Shown piece after piece: positions 43,415-53,491 of a stretch of DNA of 64,000 nt. Position numbers and translations under genes: made by a program. Every line of letters starts with the position of its first letter. Position 1 is the first letter of the stretch. The stretch is from GCA-2686265 sp036010965 (GTDB taxonomy: Bacteria > Planctomycetota > UBA1135 > GCA-002686595), in the NCBI GenBank assembly GCA_036010965.1, contig DASCMO010000027.1, positions 1 to 64,000 of the forward strand, in the 5' to 3' direction. The notes under the pieces are model-generated. The model did no database searches. It was not told where the DNA came from and saw only the letters and a list, made by a program, of their open reading frames with translations.

Positions 43415-45631
43415 ATGAGCCTTCCGATCCTTGTTGCCCAGGAAAGCTGGCAGGCCTTCGACGATGCGTGGCTCGCCTTGATGAACTCCGAAGAGGCGCT
43501 CGACAACCTGCTACCCGCTCTGTTGGTCGCGGGCGAGAAGAAGCGCATCGCTCGTTGCGTGCCACTCGTGCGCCAGCATTGCGACCTGCTGGAGCTGGCT
43601 GATCGCAACGCGGACGGCGCCAGTCTGTTGGGCACGGCCCTGGTGGCCGGCGCGCCCCAGGCCGAGTTCGCTTCCAAGCTTACCGAGTTCGCCCTGGCTG
43701 CCTGGAGTGAGGAACCCTGGTGGGAAGAAGCCGTCGAGCTGACGGGACTGACCGCGCAAGGCAACGATCCGCGCCGTTCCTGGAGTGCGTTCCGTCGTCT
43801 GCGCGCGCTCGAGACTGGCGCCGTCGTGTACCACGCCGGAGGCTGGGGAACGGGCGAGGTTACGGAGACCGGCGAGGGAACGGTCGGGGTGCGTTTTCAC
43901 AGCGGGCTCTCGGACCACTTCCCGCTCTCCGCGGCCCTCGACATCTTCGAGGTGCTCCCCGAGAGCGACCTGCGCGCCATGTACTTCCACGACCCCGACG
44001 CCCTCAAGAAGCGCATCAAGAAGGAACCTCTGGAGGTCCTGCGCACCATCCTGGAGCGCTACAACGGGCGCGTCACCCTGATCTCGGTCAAGAATGCCCT
44101 GGCGCAGGTCGGCCTGGAGGGCAGCGGCTGGAGCGCCTGGTGGCGCAGGGTCAAGAAGCTCGCCGAGGACAGCAAGTGGTTCCGTCTCGCCGGCAGCGGT
44201 CAGCGCATGGAGCTGCGCTTGTTGCTAGAGGCGGCCGACCCCTGTGAACAACTCCAGCGCCAGTTGAAGGCCCTGACCTCCCTCGAGGAGGTGCTCGAGC
44301 GCTGCCGGGGCGTCCTGGGTGGCCACCAGCAGGAGCCGGCCCTGATCGAACTCGCCCTGGAAGCGCTCGCGACCGGAGCGGCGGACGAGGAAGAGCCCCT
44401 CGGCTGGCGCATAGCGGCCTGGCTTGCGATCCGAGCAGCCAGCGGCGAGACCCCCGAGGCCCTCAAGGCCCGGCTCTCGGCGGCAGTGGGCGAGGAGGAC
44501 GCCGAAGCCTCCGGGGGCACGGCTGGGCCTGCTGGCGCCGACACGGCCCACCCGGCCTGGGCGGCCCTGGCTGCCCTGCCCACCCTGCGCGATCAGGAAG
44601 CGGCTCTCGAGGTCCTGCCCGAGGTCTTCGGTAAGGACTGGCTGACCGAGGTCGGGAAGCAGTTGCAGTACGCCCCGCCCGGGATGCTGCGCTCGCTGGT
44701 CGAAAGCTTCATGGCGGACGGGCATCAACGATTGCTGGGCGAACTCTACGCCAAGCTGCTCACCCGCCCCCAGCGCGCTCCCCACCTGTTGGTGGCCCTG
44801 GCGCGCCTCGCGGAGGATGACCGCCTCGAGGGCGATTACCCCCCCGCGCCTCGGCGCGCCCAGTCCCTGGTCTCCCTCGCCGCACGCCTTTGGAAGGAAC
44901 GTCGGGAAAACGCGCACTCGGCACGCAGCCTCAACCGTCTGGTCGAGTTCTTGACCTCCGGTCGCAATCCACGCCTTCAGACCATGCTCGTCGACGCGGA
45001 GCCAGAGACCCTGCGCAGCATCCAATTGCAGGTGCAACAGGGCATCGACGAGTCCATCGACAACCTCATCACCTCGGTCATCTTCCACTCCGACCTCGAT
45101 CTCGACGACGCCCGCGAGCGTGGCTTCTGGGAGGGGGAGGAAATATGGACGACCCGCAGCGGGCTGGCGCACTTCAACGCCAACCTGCGCGAGCTACGCG
45201 ACGTCAAGATCCCGGCCAACGAGAAGGCCATCGGCGCCGCGGCCGCCCTGGGCGACCTGTCCGAGAACGCCGAGTGGGAGATGGCCTTGCAGGAAAAGGG
45301 CAACCTCACAACGCGCCTGGCCGAGATGGAATCGGATGCCGTGCACGCGCGACTCCTGGAGGACGCCAGCCTGCCGGAGGACATGGTCTGCCCGGGAACC
45401 GAGGTACGCTATCGCGACACGGGCTTGGGCGAGGAGAGCACGATCGCGATCCTCGGCCCGTGGGATGCGGACATCCCCGACAACGACAGCTCCGGCAACA
45501 TCGTCAGCTACCGCGCGCCCCTGGCCCAAGGCCTGCTCGGCCTGTCGACCGGCGACCAATGCAGGATCAGCCTGCCGGGTGGAACGGTTGAGCTCGAGGT
45601 GCTCGCGATCGTCCCGATCGACGTGCAGTGA
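43415..45631 (+). CDS. greA: GreA-type transcription elongation factor with long N-terminal extension
   Basis: 738 residues. Only the last 150 or so are Gre: a coiled-coil part with AIGAAAALGDLSENAEWEMALQEKGNL, carrying the acidic tip residues that act in the RNA polymerase secondary channel, and a C-terminal domain (VCPGTEVRYRDTG, ISLPGGTVELEVLAIVPIDVQ). The first 580 residues are helical repeats of unknown function. Chlamydial GreA is also about 715 residues with an N-terminal extension, so the layout suggests PVC ancestry. Factor rescues backtracked polymerase by transcript cleavage. Start at ATG 43415; a 273-bp gap precedes. Confidence 0.85.
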   Translation: MSLPILVAQESWQAFDDAWLALMNSEEALDNLLPALLVAGEKKRIARCVPLVRQHCDLLELADRNADGASLLGTALVAGAPQAEFASKLTEFALAAWSEEPWWEEAVELTGLTAQGNDPRRSWSAFRRLRALETGAVVYHAGGWGTGEVTETGEGTVGVRFHSGLSDHFPLSAALDIFEVLPESDLRAMYFHDPDALKKRIKKEPLEVLRTILERYNGRVTLISVKNALAQVGLEGSGWSAWWRRVKKLAEDSKWFRLAGSGQRMELRLLLEAADPCEQLQRQLKALTSLEEVLERCRGVLGGHQQEPALIELALEALATGAADEEEPLGWRIAAWLAIRAASGETPEALKARLSAAVGEEDAEASGGTAGPAGADTAHPAWAALAALPTLRDQEAALEVLPEVFGKDWLTEVGKQLQYAPPGMLRSLVESFMADGHQRLLGELYAKLLTRPQRAPHLLVALARLAEDDRLEGDYPPAPRRAQSLVSLAARLWKERRENAHSARSLNRLVEFLTSGRNPRLQTMLVDAEPETLRSIQLQVQQGIDESIDNLITSVIFHSDLDLDDARERGFWEGEEIWTTRSGLAHFNANLRELRDVKIPANEKAIGAAAALGDLSENAEWEMALQEKGNLTTRLAEMESDAVHARLLEDASLPEDMVCPGTEVRYRDTGLGEESTIAILGPWDADIPDNDSSGNIVSYRAPLAQGLLGLSTGDQCRISLPGGTVELEVLAIVPIDVQ

Positions 45632-45647
45632 GCGAACCTGGGCTCTG

Positions 45648-46076
45648 ATGGAGGAGCGCACCCTCGGCCCCTGGACCCTGCGCTGTGACCCCGAGGCAAC
45701 GCGGCGTGCCTCGCAGGGGACCATTGCGGCCTCGGAAGCCTGCGGTTGCGTCGCCTGTCGCAACTACGCCGTGCAGCGTGCGGATGCCTTCGGAGCGAGC
45801 CTGCGGGAGGAACTGCAGACCCTGGGAGTCGACCCCGATCGCGAGGCAGACCTGTGCCACCTCGGACGCGACGAGGACGGCCTACACCGCTACTCCTGTC
45901 TTTTCGAGCTCGCAGGTGAGGTGATCGCCGGGCCCCAACCCGACGCAGACCTGCCCGCGGGGCTTGTCGTCCTGCAGGTCGATCCCGAGCAGGGTGGGCG
46001 GCCCCAGCCGCCGTTGGTCCGCATCGACCTGGAAGTCGCCCTCGAATGGCGCCTGGACCTGGCCGAGCTGCCCTGA
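45648..46076 (+). CDS. Hypothetical protein, 142 residues, Cys-rich N-terminal motif
   Basis: No family named with confidence. It has a conserved-looking ACGCVACRNYAVQR motif that could bind metal, followed by LREELQTLGVDPDREADLCHLGRDEDGLHRYSCLFE. Acidic, soluble, no signal. It lies 16 bp downstream of greA on the same strand and is probably co-transcribed with it. Similar CGC-x-x-CRN proteins occur in other bacteria as uncharacterised small proteins. Confidence 0.75.
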   Translation: MEERTLGPWTLRCDPEATRRASQGTIAASEACGCVACRNYAVQRADAFGASLREELQTLGVDPDREADLCHLGRDEDGLHRYSCLFELAGEVIAGPQPDADLPAGLVVLQVDPEQGGRPQPPLVRIDLEVALEWRLDLAELP

Positions 46077-46137
46077 GGGCCTTTGCGACCGGGTGGGGCG
46101 CAAGAATATGGGACTTGGGGCTGGCCTGACCGCATTT

Positions 46138-46153
46138 ATCAGTCTAGTGTGAT
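46138..46153. promoter_or_regulatory. Candidate operator: imperfect palindrome overlapping the start region of the ArsR-methyltransferase gene
   Basis: ATCAGTCTAGTGTGAT reads as ATCA-N2-CTAG-N2-TGAT, with 12 of 16 positions symmetric. It ends 3 bp before the ATG at 46157, in a good place for autorepression by the ArsR-type DNA-binding domain encoded there. TTTATC (46135-46140) just upstream could be the -10 box. Site and regulator are linked only by position. Confidence 0.45.
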
Positions 46154-46156
46154 GGA

Positions 46157-47161
46157 ATGTTCAAGTCCGATGAAGCCAGGCGCCTCGCCCCCCCGACCCT
46201 CCTGCGGGCCCTGGGCGATCCGATCCGCCTGCGTATTCTGTGCCTCCTCGAGCGCCAGGAGCTGTCGGTTGGAGAACTCTCGCGGGCGCTCGCCCTGGCC
46301 CAGAGCCGGGTCAGCAACCACCTGCGCGTCCTTCGCGACCACGACCTGCTCGCCCAGCGCCATGCGGGAACGAGCACCTTCCTGCGCCTGGGGATAGAGA
46401 ACGCCAATGGAGAGCCACGCCTCGCGACCCGTCTCTGGAGCGCCCTCTCTGCGGACATGGAGCAGGACACAGGTGACCTAGAGCGCCTACGGCAGGTGGT
46501 CGCGGAGCGGCGCGAGGTCTCGCCCGAATTCTTCGATCGCGTCGCAGGACGCTGGGACACTATCGGCGTCGAGTTCGCCTCGGGCCAGGCCCGACAGCGG
46601 GCGGTCGCCAACCTGATGCCCCCCCACCAGGTCTGGGCCGACCTCGGCTGCGGAACCGGCTATGTCTCCCGCGCCATGCTCGGACTGTGCGCGCGCATCG
46701 TGTGCGTGGACAGCTCGCCGGGGATGCTAGAGGAGGCCCGCGCCCGCCTCTCCGAAGGGGCCTCGGAGACCGAGATCGACCTGCGCCTCGGTGAGCTCGA
46801 TGCCCTGCCGATCGAGGACGGCGAGCTCGACGGCGCCGTGGCGGCCATGGTCCTCCACCACCTCCCCGACCCGGCCGGTTGCCTGGCGGAGATCTTCCGC
46901 GTCCTGCGCCCGGGCGGCACGGCGGTCGTGGTCGAGCTCGTCCCCCACCGCGAGGCGTGGTTACAAACCGAACTCGGTGACCGCCACCTGGGCCTCGACG
47001 CCCACGACGTGGGCGAAGCCTTCGCGGCGTCCGGATTCGAGAGCGTGCGCATGGAGGCCCTCGACGACCGCTACCGCCCGGCCCCCCCTGCTGGCCAGGG
47101 TCCACTTCCCGGCGGCGGTCTGCCGCTGTACACCGTTCGCGGACGCAAACCGCGAGGCTGA
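46157..47161 (+). CDS. ArsR-type regulator fused to a SAM-dependent methyltransferase
   Basis: 334 residues. Residues 10-80 are a winged helix of the ArsR family (LLRALGDPIRLRILCLLERQELSVGELSRALALAQSRVSNHLRVLRDHDLLAQR). From about 155 a class I methyltransferase follows: VWADLGCGTGYVSRAM with the SAM loop, IVCVDSSPGMLEEARARL, and LVLHHLPDP-like AMVLHHLPDPAGCLAEIFRVLRPGG. Such fusions stand before ahcY in several phyla and are thought to sense S-adenosylhomocysteine or SAM and control the methyl cycle. ahcY lies 87 bp downstream on the same strand. Methyl-acceptor unknown. Confidence 0.9.
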   Translation: MFKSDEARRLAPPTLLRALGDPIRLRILCLLERQELSVGELSRALALAQSRVSNHLRVLRDHDLLAQRHAGTSTFLRLGIENANGEPRLATRLWSALSADMEQDTGDLERLRQVVAERREVSPEFFDRVAGRWDTIGVEFASGQARQRAVANLMPPHQVWADLGCGTGYVSRAMLGLCARIVCVDSSPGMLEEARARLSEGASETEIDLRLGELDALPIEDGELDGAVAAMVLHHLPDPAGCLAEIFRVLRPGGTAVVVELVPHREAWLQTELGDRHLGLDAHDVGEAFAASGFESVRMEALDDRYRPAPPAGQGPLPGGGLPLYTVRGRKPRG

Positions 47162-47247
47162 CCTCGAGCGCCCGACCTCATCTCTCCCTTACACTCCCTG
47201 CACCCCACGCCCGATTGCCGGGCCCCACTCCCACCCCGATCCAGATC

Positions 47248-48705
<1,458 letters not shown>

Positions 48706-48721
48706 TGGCGACCCCGTCTTG

Positions 48722-49672
48722 ATGTCGGACCCCCGGCCCCCGACCGGGCGCCTGGCGCCCAGCCCCACGGGTCTGCTGCACCTGGGGCACGCGCGCTCGT
48801 TCCTGCTGGCCTGGTGGCAGGTGCGGGCGCGCGGTGGCCGCTGTCTCCTGCGCATGGAGGACCTCGACCGCTCCCGGGTCCGGCCCGGCATGGCGGATGC
48901 CTGCCTGCGGGATCTTGAGTGGCTGGGGCTGGACTGGGACGGTCCGGTGCTCGTGCAGAGCGAGGGCCACGAGCAGCTGCACGCGGCCGTCGAAGACCTC
49001 CAGTCCGCGGGTGTCCTCTACCCCTGCGTGTGCACCCGGCGCGAGATCCTCGAGGCGAGCAGCGCGCCGCACGCGGAGGACGGCACGACCCGCTACCCCG
49101 GCACCTGCCGCGGACGGTTCGAGACCCTGGCCGAGGCCCGGGCTCACGCTGACGGTCAAGCGGCCCTGCGCCTGCGCGTCGAACCTGGAACGGTGCAGTT
49201 CACCGATGGCTGCCGCGGCGCGCGATCGGTCGACGTCGCCTCCGAGGTAGGAGACTTCCCCGTCACCGGACGCGACGGTCAGATCGCCTACCAGCTGGCG
49301 GTGGTCGTGGACGACGCGCGCTCCGGAGTGGACACCCTCTTGCGCGGGGACGACCTGCTGGCGAGCACAGCGCGCCAGGTGCTCCTGCAGCGCGCCCTCG
49401 GCCTGCCCCACCCGTGCTGGTTCCACGTCCCCCTCGTCTGTGATCCCGACGGCCGTCGCCTGGCCAAGCGCCGCGACGACCTCTCACTCGCCTCCCTGCG
49501 AGCGGCGGGGGTCGATCCCAACGCCGTGGTGGCCTGGGCGGCGCGGACAGCGGGGCAGGCATGTTCGGAGCCGGCATCTCCCGCCGAACTGCTGGAGGGG
49601 TTCAACCTGGACGCCCTGCCGTCCACGCCCGTGATCCTCGACCCACATTCCCGGGGCTTTCCTCTTACCTGA
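48722..49672 (+). CDS. gluQ: Glutamyl-Q tRNA(Asp) synthetase
   Basis: 316 residues. Paralogue of the GluRS catalytic core that attaches Glu to queuosine on tRNA-Asp. The HIGH-like motif is PTGLLHLGHARS and the KMSKS-like motif AKRRDDLSLASLR. A zinc-binding set is formed by CVCTRREI and CRGRF. The anticodon-binding domain of GluRS is absent, as expected for GluQRS. Start ATG 48722 follows a weak TTG. It is 16 bp after ahcY. Confidence 0.9.
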   Translation: MSDPRPPTGRLAPSPTGLLHLGHARSFLLAWWQVRARGGRCLLRMEDLDRSRVRPGMADACLRDLEWLGLDWDGPVLVQSEGHEQLHAAVEDLQSAGVLYPCVCTRREILEASSAPHAEDGTTRYPGTCRGRFETLAEARAHADGQAALRLRVEPGTVQFTDGCRGARSVDVASEVGDFPVTGRDGQIAYQLAVVVDDARSGVDTLLRGDDLLASTARQVLLQRALGLPHPCWFHVPLVCDPDGRRLAKRRDDLSLASLRAAGVDPNAVVAWAARTAGQACSEPASPAELLEGFNLDALPSTPVILDPHSRGFPLT

Positions 49673-49776
49673 TCGGTGTTCGCGGCGAGATTGTCTGCAG
49701 CCGCGCACCGCCGCCGGACGAAAGAAGGTCCGGCCTTGCATCCCCCACACCCGGGGGTATTCTCTGCCGCCTGCGT

Positions 49777-49852
<76 letters not shown>

Positions 49853-49938
49853 TCCCCCGCTGCGAAAGCGAGCGGGTGCCAGAGCGCCGGCTAGAGGCTG
49901 GCGATGCGTCCTGGCGGGACATGGGCGCTCAAACGCGC

Positions 49939-50205
49939 TCAGCGATCGCCGCTCTGGTTCATCCCGCGACCGCCCTCGTGGCTGCGGCCGGTGCGCCCCA
50001 GGTCACCTCCGCCCGAGAGCCTCCCCTTGCCTCCGCCGCCGACGCTCAGCTCGAGCGTACCGGCCTCTATCAGGGCTTGCACAGCCGCCGATTGCAGGGC
50101 CTTGCCCGTGACCTGCCCGGTGTTCAAGGGCCCCAGGCGCAGTTTCTTTCCCCCGGGAAGGGGCACTGCCAGGGGAGCGCGAGTGGTGTTGCGGACGTTG
50201 GGCAT
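49939..50205 (-). CDS. Small hypothetical protein, 88 residues
   Basis: Small basic protein starting MPNVRNTTRAPLAVPLPGGKKLRLGPLNTGQVT, followed by ALQSAAVQALIEAGTLELSVGGGG and a Gly/Arg-rich tail. The first half looks like a short beta domain that recurs in small phage- or prophage-type proteins, but the family is not firm. No Shine-Dalgarno stands out. It sits between tRNA-Asn and the helicase gene on the minus strand. Reported because the sequence is patterned rather than shadow-like. Confidence 0.5.
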   Translation of the reverse strand: MPNVRNTTRAPLAVPLPGGKKLRLGPLNTGQVTGKALQSAAVQALIEAGTLELSVGGGGKGRLSGGGDLGRTGRSHEGGRGMNQSGDR

Positions 50206-50341
50206 CAGGTGCGCAGCGAGACGGGTTTCGCTCCACCCCGAGGATGCCGCAGGACGCGCCCAGCCGCGAGGAAAAAACGCCTCGCGGGGGGGCAATGGGT
50301 GCGCGGCCCGCGTTCGAAGCCTGCGCGCGCGGGGAGAAACG

Positions 50342-53300
50342 CTAGAGCTCGAAGCGCTCGCCAGGGTGCAGGAACAGCAGGCAGATTGAGATCGCCGCGG
50401 GGTCGAGGTCGGTCAGGACCTCCAGGGCGTCGCGGTAACGTTCTAGCTGCGGGCGGTAGTGTTCCGCGCGCTCTGCGACCTGCGCCCCTTGCACGCTGTC
50501 GCTCTTGAAGTCGAACACCTCGGCCCTCACCCACGAGCCCGGGGGACCGTACAGGACGACGCGGTCGAAGACGCCGTTCCACAGCGCGGCCTCGGCCCCT
50601 TCCCCGATCACGACCCGGAAGGTGCGCTCGCGCCAGAGCGTGGCCTCGCCCGCGGGGCGCTGGAGGGCGGCCTTGATCGCGGGGGCTTCGAGGGCGCGTT
50701 CGAACAGCTGCAAGGCGGACCGCCTGCGCTCGTCGTCGGGCTCGATCGCACGCCCGATCTCGAGCAGGGAAGCCTGTCCTTGATCGAAGTCCTCCAGCCA
50801 CTCGACCTCCTCGAACCAGCGGTGGATCAGGGAACCCTGGCGCAGGGCGGGGGTCGAGCCGCTCGCAAGCACGTCGCTCGCGCGCCTGGCCGTGCCGCCC
50901 TCCTCCGCCGATGGACTGCGTCGCGGCAGCCGTCGGGGCGCGCGAGCGGGCGCCAGGGCGAAGGTAGGCGCGGGAAGCAGGACTCGGGCGGGCGAGCCCG
51001 GCTTCAGAGCCTTCTGCCATGCCTCGCTCGAGTCCTCGTGACGCCACAGGAGGCCGTCATCCGTAACCGGTCCATTCCCCAGGGCCGAGCGCAGGATCCC
51101 CGCTGGGCTCGCCGCCGGCTCCTTGTCCTCTGCCCTGTAGTGCACCAACAACTCCAGGCGCTGGCGGGCGCGGGTCATGCCGACGTACAGGAGCGACAGG
51201 GCCTCCTGCGCCTCGCGCGCTAGCTGGGCTTCCTGCAGCTCGCAGAGCTCGGGGGACAGCCGGCCGACAACCTTCCCTGGGTCTGCGCTGACGAAGGTCA
51301 CCGGCCCCTGTGGGTCGGGGCGCTCGTACAGGAATCCCCCCCGCGCGCGAGCCAGGCTGCCGTCGAGTTCGCACAGGATCACCGCGTCGAACTCCAGCCC
51401 CTTGGCGCCATGCAAGGTCATGACCTTGATCTGCGCCGCCGATGGGTCCTCGACGCTCATCTTTCGCACCAGGTCGCAGAAGCGATCGGCGCGCAGCCCC
51501 AGGCGATCCTCCTGGGCGAAGGCCAGATCCACCAGCTGGCGGAAGCGCCGTCGATCCCACTCCCCGTAGGCGTCGTGTCCCTGCACGGCCTCCACCAGGG
51601 CCGCGCACAGCGCTCCGTAGCCCTCGTCGGCCAGGCGCCGACGCACGATCGCTCCCAGCCGCGCTCCACCCTGGGGCAGGTCGGGCTCACCCAGGACCTC
51701 TCCCAGCGGCGAGCTCGCAAGGTGAAAGGCGGCCAGGCTGTCGGAGGGATGATCGGCGAGATGAAAGAGGGAGAGGGCGTGCAGGACGGCGGCCGAGTCG
51801 GTCAGGGGATTGCCACCCTCGCCGCTTGCGCGTAGACCGGCGCGCTGAAGGCCGTCGATCAGCACGGGGATCCTCTTGCGCGTGCGTACGAGCACGGCGA
51901 TCGTGGCCGTTGGCTCGGCTTCGGCCAGGGCCGCGACGCGCCTCAGTGCGAGCTTCATCACCTTCGCGTCTCGCTCGCCAACGCCCTCGCGTACGCCCTC
52001 CTCCGGGCCGGGAGCCTCGCGCAGCTCCACCGCTCCCGGCAACTCCCAGGCCGCCTCCTGCACCTCGAAGCGCTCCTGGAAGCGGCGCGCGGCCAGGCGC
52101 AGTGGCTTGTAGTCGTCCCCCTCGAAGGCGGGCGTGGCGCCGATACCGGCGAAGACGCGCCCGACCGAATCGAGCACGACCGCCGAGGAGCGATAGCTCT
52201 TCTGCAAGCCCGTCGGTTCGATGTTGAGCGATCCTTCGAGGGTTTCCAGCAGGCGCGGCTCGGCCGAGCGCCAACCGTAGATCGACTGCTTGACGTCCCC
52301 CACACAGAAAAAGCTGCGCTCGCCAGTGCCGTCGGCGGCGATCTCCTCGGCCATCGACCTCAGGACGCGCCACTGCACGGGAGCGGTGTCCTGGAACTCG
52401 TCCAGCAGCAGGTGATCGATGCGCGTATCAAGGCGCAGGGCCAGGTCCACCTCGCGCATCTCGAGCGGCCCCGGGCCCCCGTCGTGCGCGGGAGCCAGGG
52501 CACGCGGGAGGTCCTCGAAGGCGTAGACACCGCGCTCACGCTTGATCGCTGCTAGCGCCTGCTCGTGGCGACCGAGCAGGTCGTGGGCCCGCCGATTACG
52601 ATCCGCCAGGCGCGCGAGCAGGTCGTGGGCGGCGGCGGCGCACAGGACCTCAAGGGCGACACGGTAGGCCTCGGGGATCGGTTTCTTGTAGTACTCGCCA
52701 TCTCCTGAAAGGTGCTTGCCGAAGATCCCGTTCCCCAGAAGCTCCTTCCAGCGCCCCTCACGCGCGCACGTCAGAAGCAGCCCGTGGGCCTTGACCCAGC
52801 GACTGTCCTGCCCGCCACTCTTGTTCGTCGGCAGGGGGCAGCTCTCGATCGCCGCCAGGGCTCCCGCAAGCGCCTCGGGCGCTGGCGCTGGCGGCGTGCT
52901 GACCCGCAACCAGGCCTCGCGCTCGCTCTCCAGAAAGATCGCCCGCGCACGGTCGACCACACCCTTCATGGAGGAGAGCACGCTGCGCTTCGCCCCGCCG
53001 TCGGTCTGCAGCTCCCGCAGCAGCGCGGCAAAGTCCTCCTCGTCCGCGGCGGCCAGAACGCGCGTGAGGGCCTCGTCCTCCAGGGCGGCGCGCGCGTGCT
53101 CGTCGGCGATGGTCCAGCCCGGGGCCAGGTCGAGGTCGGCGGCAAAGAGGTGACCGAGGGTGACGAAGAAGGAGTCGATCGTACGCACCTCGAAGCGCTG
53201 CAAGCCGCGCGCGAGGCGCACGAGCAAGCGCAACGCCTCGGGCCCGTCGAACTCGCCGCCGAAGGTGCGCCCTGTCGCGATGGCCGCGCGCTCGGCGGGA

Positions 53301-53491
53301 TCGTCGACGGCCTTCATCAGGCGCCGGAGCACGCGCTCGAGGATCTCCCCGGCCGCCTTGCGCGTGAAGGTCGTGGCCAGGATTTTCTCCTGGGCGACTC
53401 CCGCCAGCAGCAGATCGACGAAGCGCCCGCTGAGCTGGTAGGTCTTGCCGGCGCCCGCGGACGCCAGGGTGACGGCGTGGCAGGGTTTCAC
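50342..53491 (-). CDS. addA: UvrD/AddA-like helicase-nuclease subunit
   Basis: 1049 residues. Superfamily 1A helicase: Walker A SAGAGKT (residues 11-17), then ILATTFTRKAAGEILERV (Ia), LLLDEFQDTAPVQWRVL (II), CVGDVKQSIYGWRSAEP (III), QKSYRSSAVVLD (IV), IKVMTLHGAKGLEFDAVIL (V) and LSLLYVGMTRARQRLELLV (VI). The C-terminal part has a PD-(D/E)XK nuclease block, AEVFDFKSDSV. With the upstream gene, whose stop overlaps the start by 4 bp, it should form an AddAB/RexAB-like complex that processes double-strand breaks for RecA loading. Confidence 0.9.
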   Translation of the reverse strand: MKPCHAVTLASAGAGKTYQLSGRFVDLLLAGVAQEKILATTFTRKAAGEILERVLRRLMKAVDDPAERAAIATGRTFGGEFDGPEALRLLVRLARGLQRFEVRTIDSFFVTLGHLFAADLDLAPGWTIADEHARAALEDEALTRVLAAADEEDFAALLRELQTDGGAKRSVLSSMKGVVDRARAIFLESEREAWLRVSTPPAPAPEALAGALAAIESCPLPTNKSGGQDSRWVKAHGLLLTCAREGRWKELLGNGIFGKHLSGDGEYYKKPIPEAYRVALEVLCAAAAHDLLARLADRNRRAHDLLGRHEQALAAIKRERGVYAFEDLPRALAPAHDGGPGPLEMREVDLALRLDTRIDHLLLDEFQDTAPVQWRVLRSMAEEIAADGTGERSFFCVGDVKQSIYGWRSAEPRLLETLEGSLNIEPTGLQKSYRSSAVVLDSVGRVFAGIGATPAFEGDDYKPLRLAARRFQERFEVQEAAWELPGAVELREAPGPEEGVREGVGERDAKVMKLALRRVAALAEAEPTATIAVLVRTRKRIPVLIDGLQRAGLRASGEGGNPLTDSAAVLHALSLFHLADHPSDSLAAFHLASSPLGEVLGEPDLPQGGARLGAIVRRRLADEGYGALCAALVEAVQGHDAYGEWDRRRFRQLVDLAFAQEDRLGLRADRFCDLVRKMSVEDPSAAQIKVMTLHGAKGLEFDAVILCELDGSLARARGGFLYERPDPQGPVTFVSADPGKVVGRLSPELCELQEAQLAREAQEALSLLYVGMTRARQRLELLVHYRAEDKEPAASPAGILRSALGNGPVTDDGLLWRHEDSSEAWQKALKPGSPARVLLPAPTFALAPARAPRRLPRRSPSAEEGGTARRASDVLASGSTPALRQGSLIHRWFEEVEWLEDFDQGQASLLEIGRAIEPDDERRRSALQLFERALEAPAIKAALQRPAGEATLWRERTFRVVIGEGAEAALWNGVFDRVVLYGPPGSWVRAEVFDFKSDSVQGAQVAERAEHYRPQLERYRDALEVLTDLDPAAISICLLFLHPGERFEL

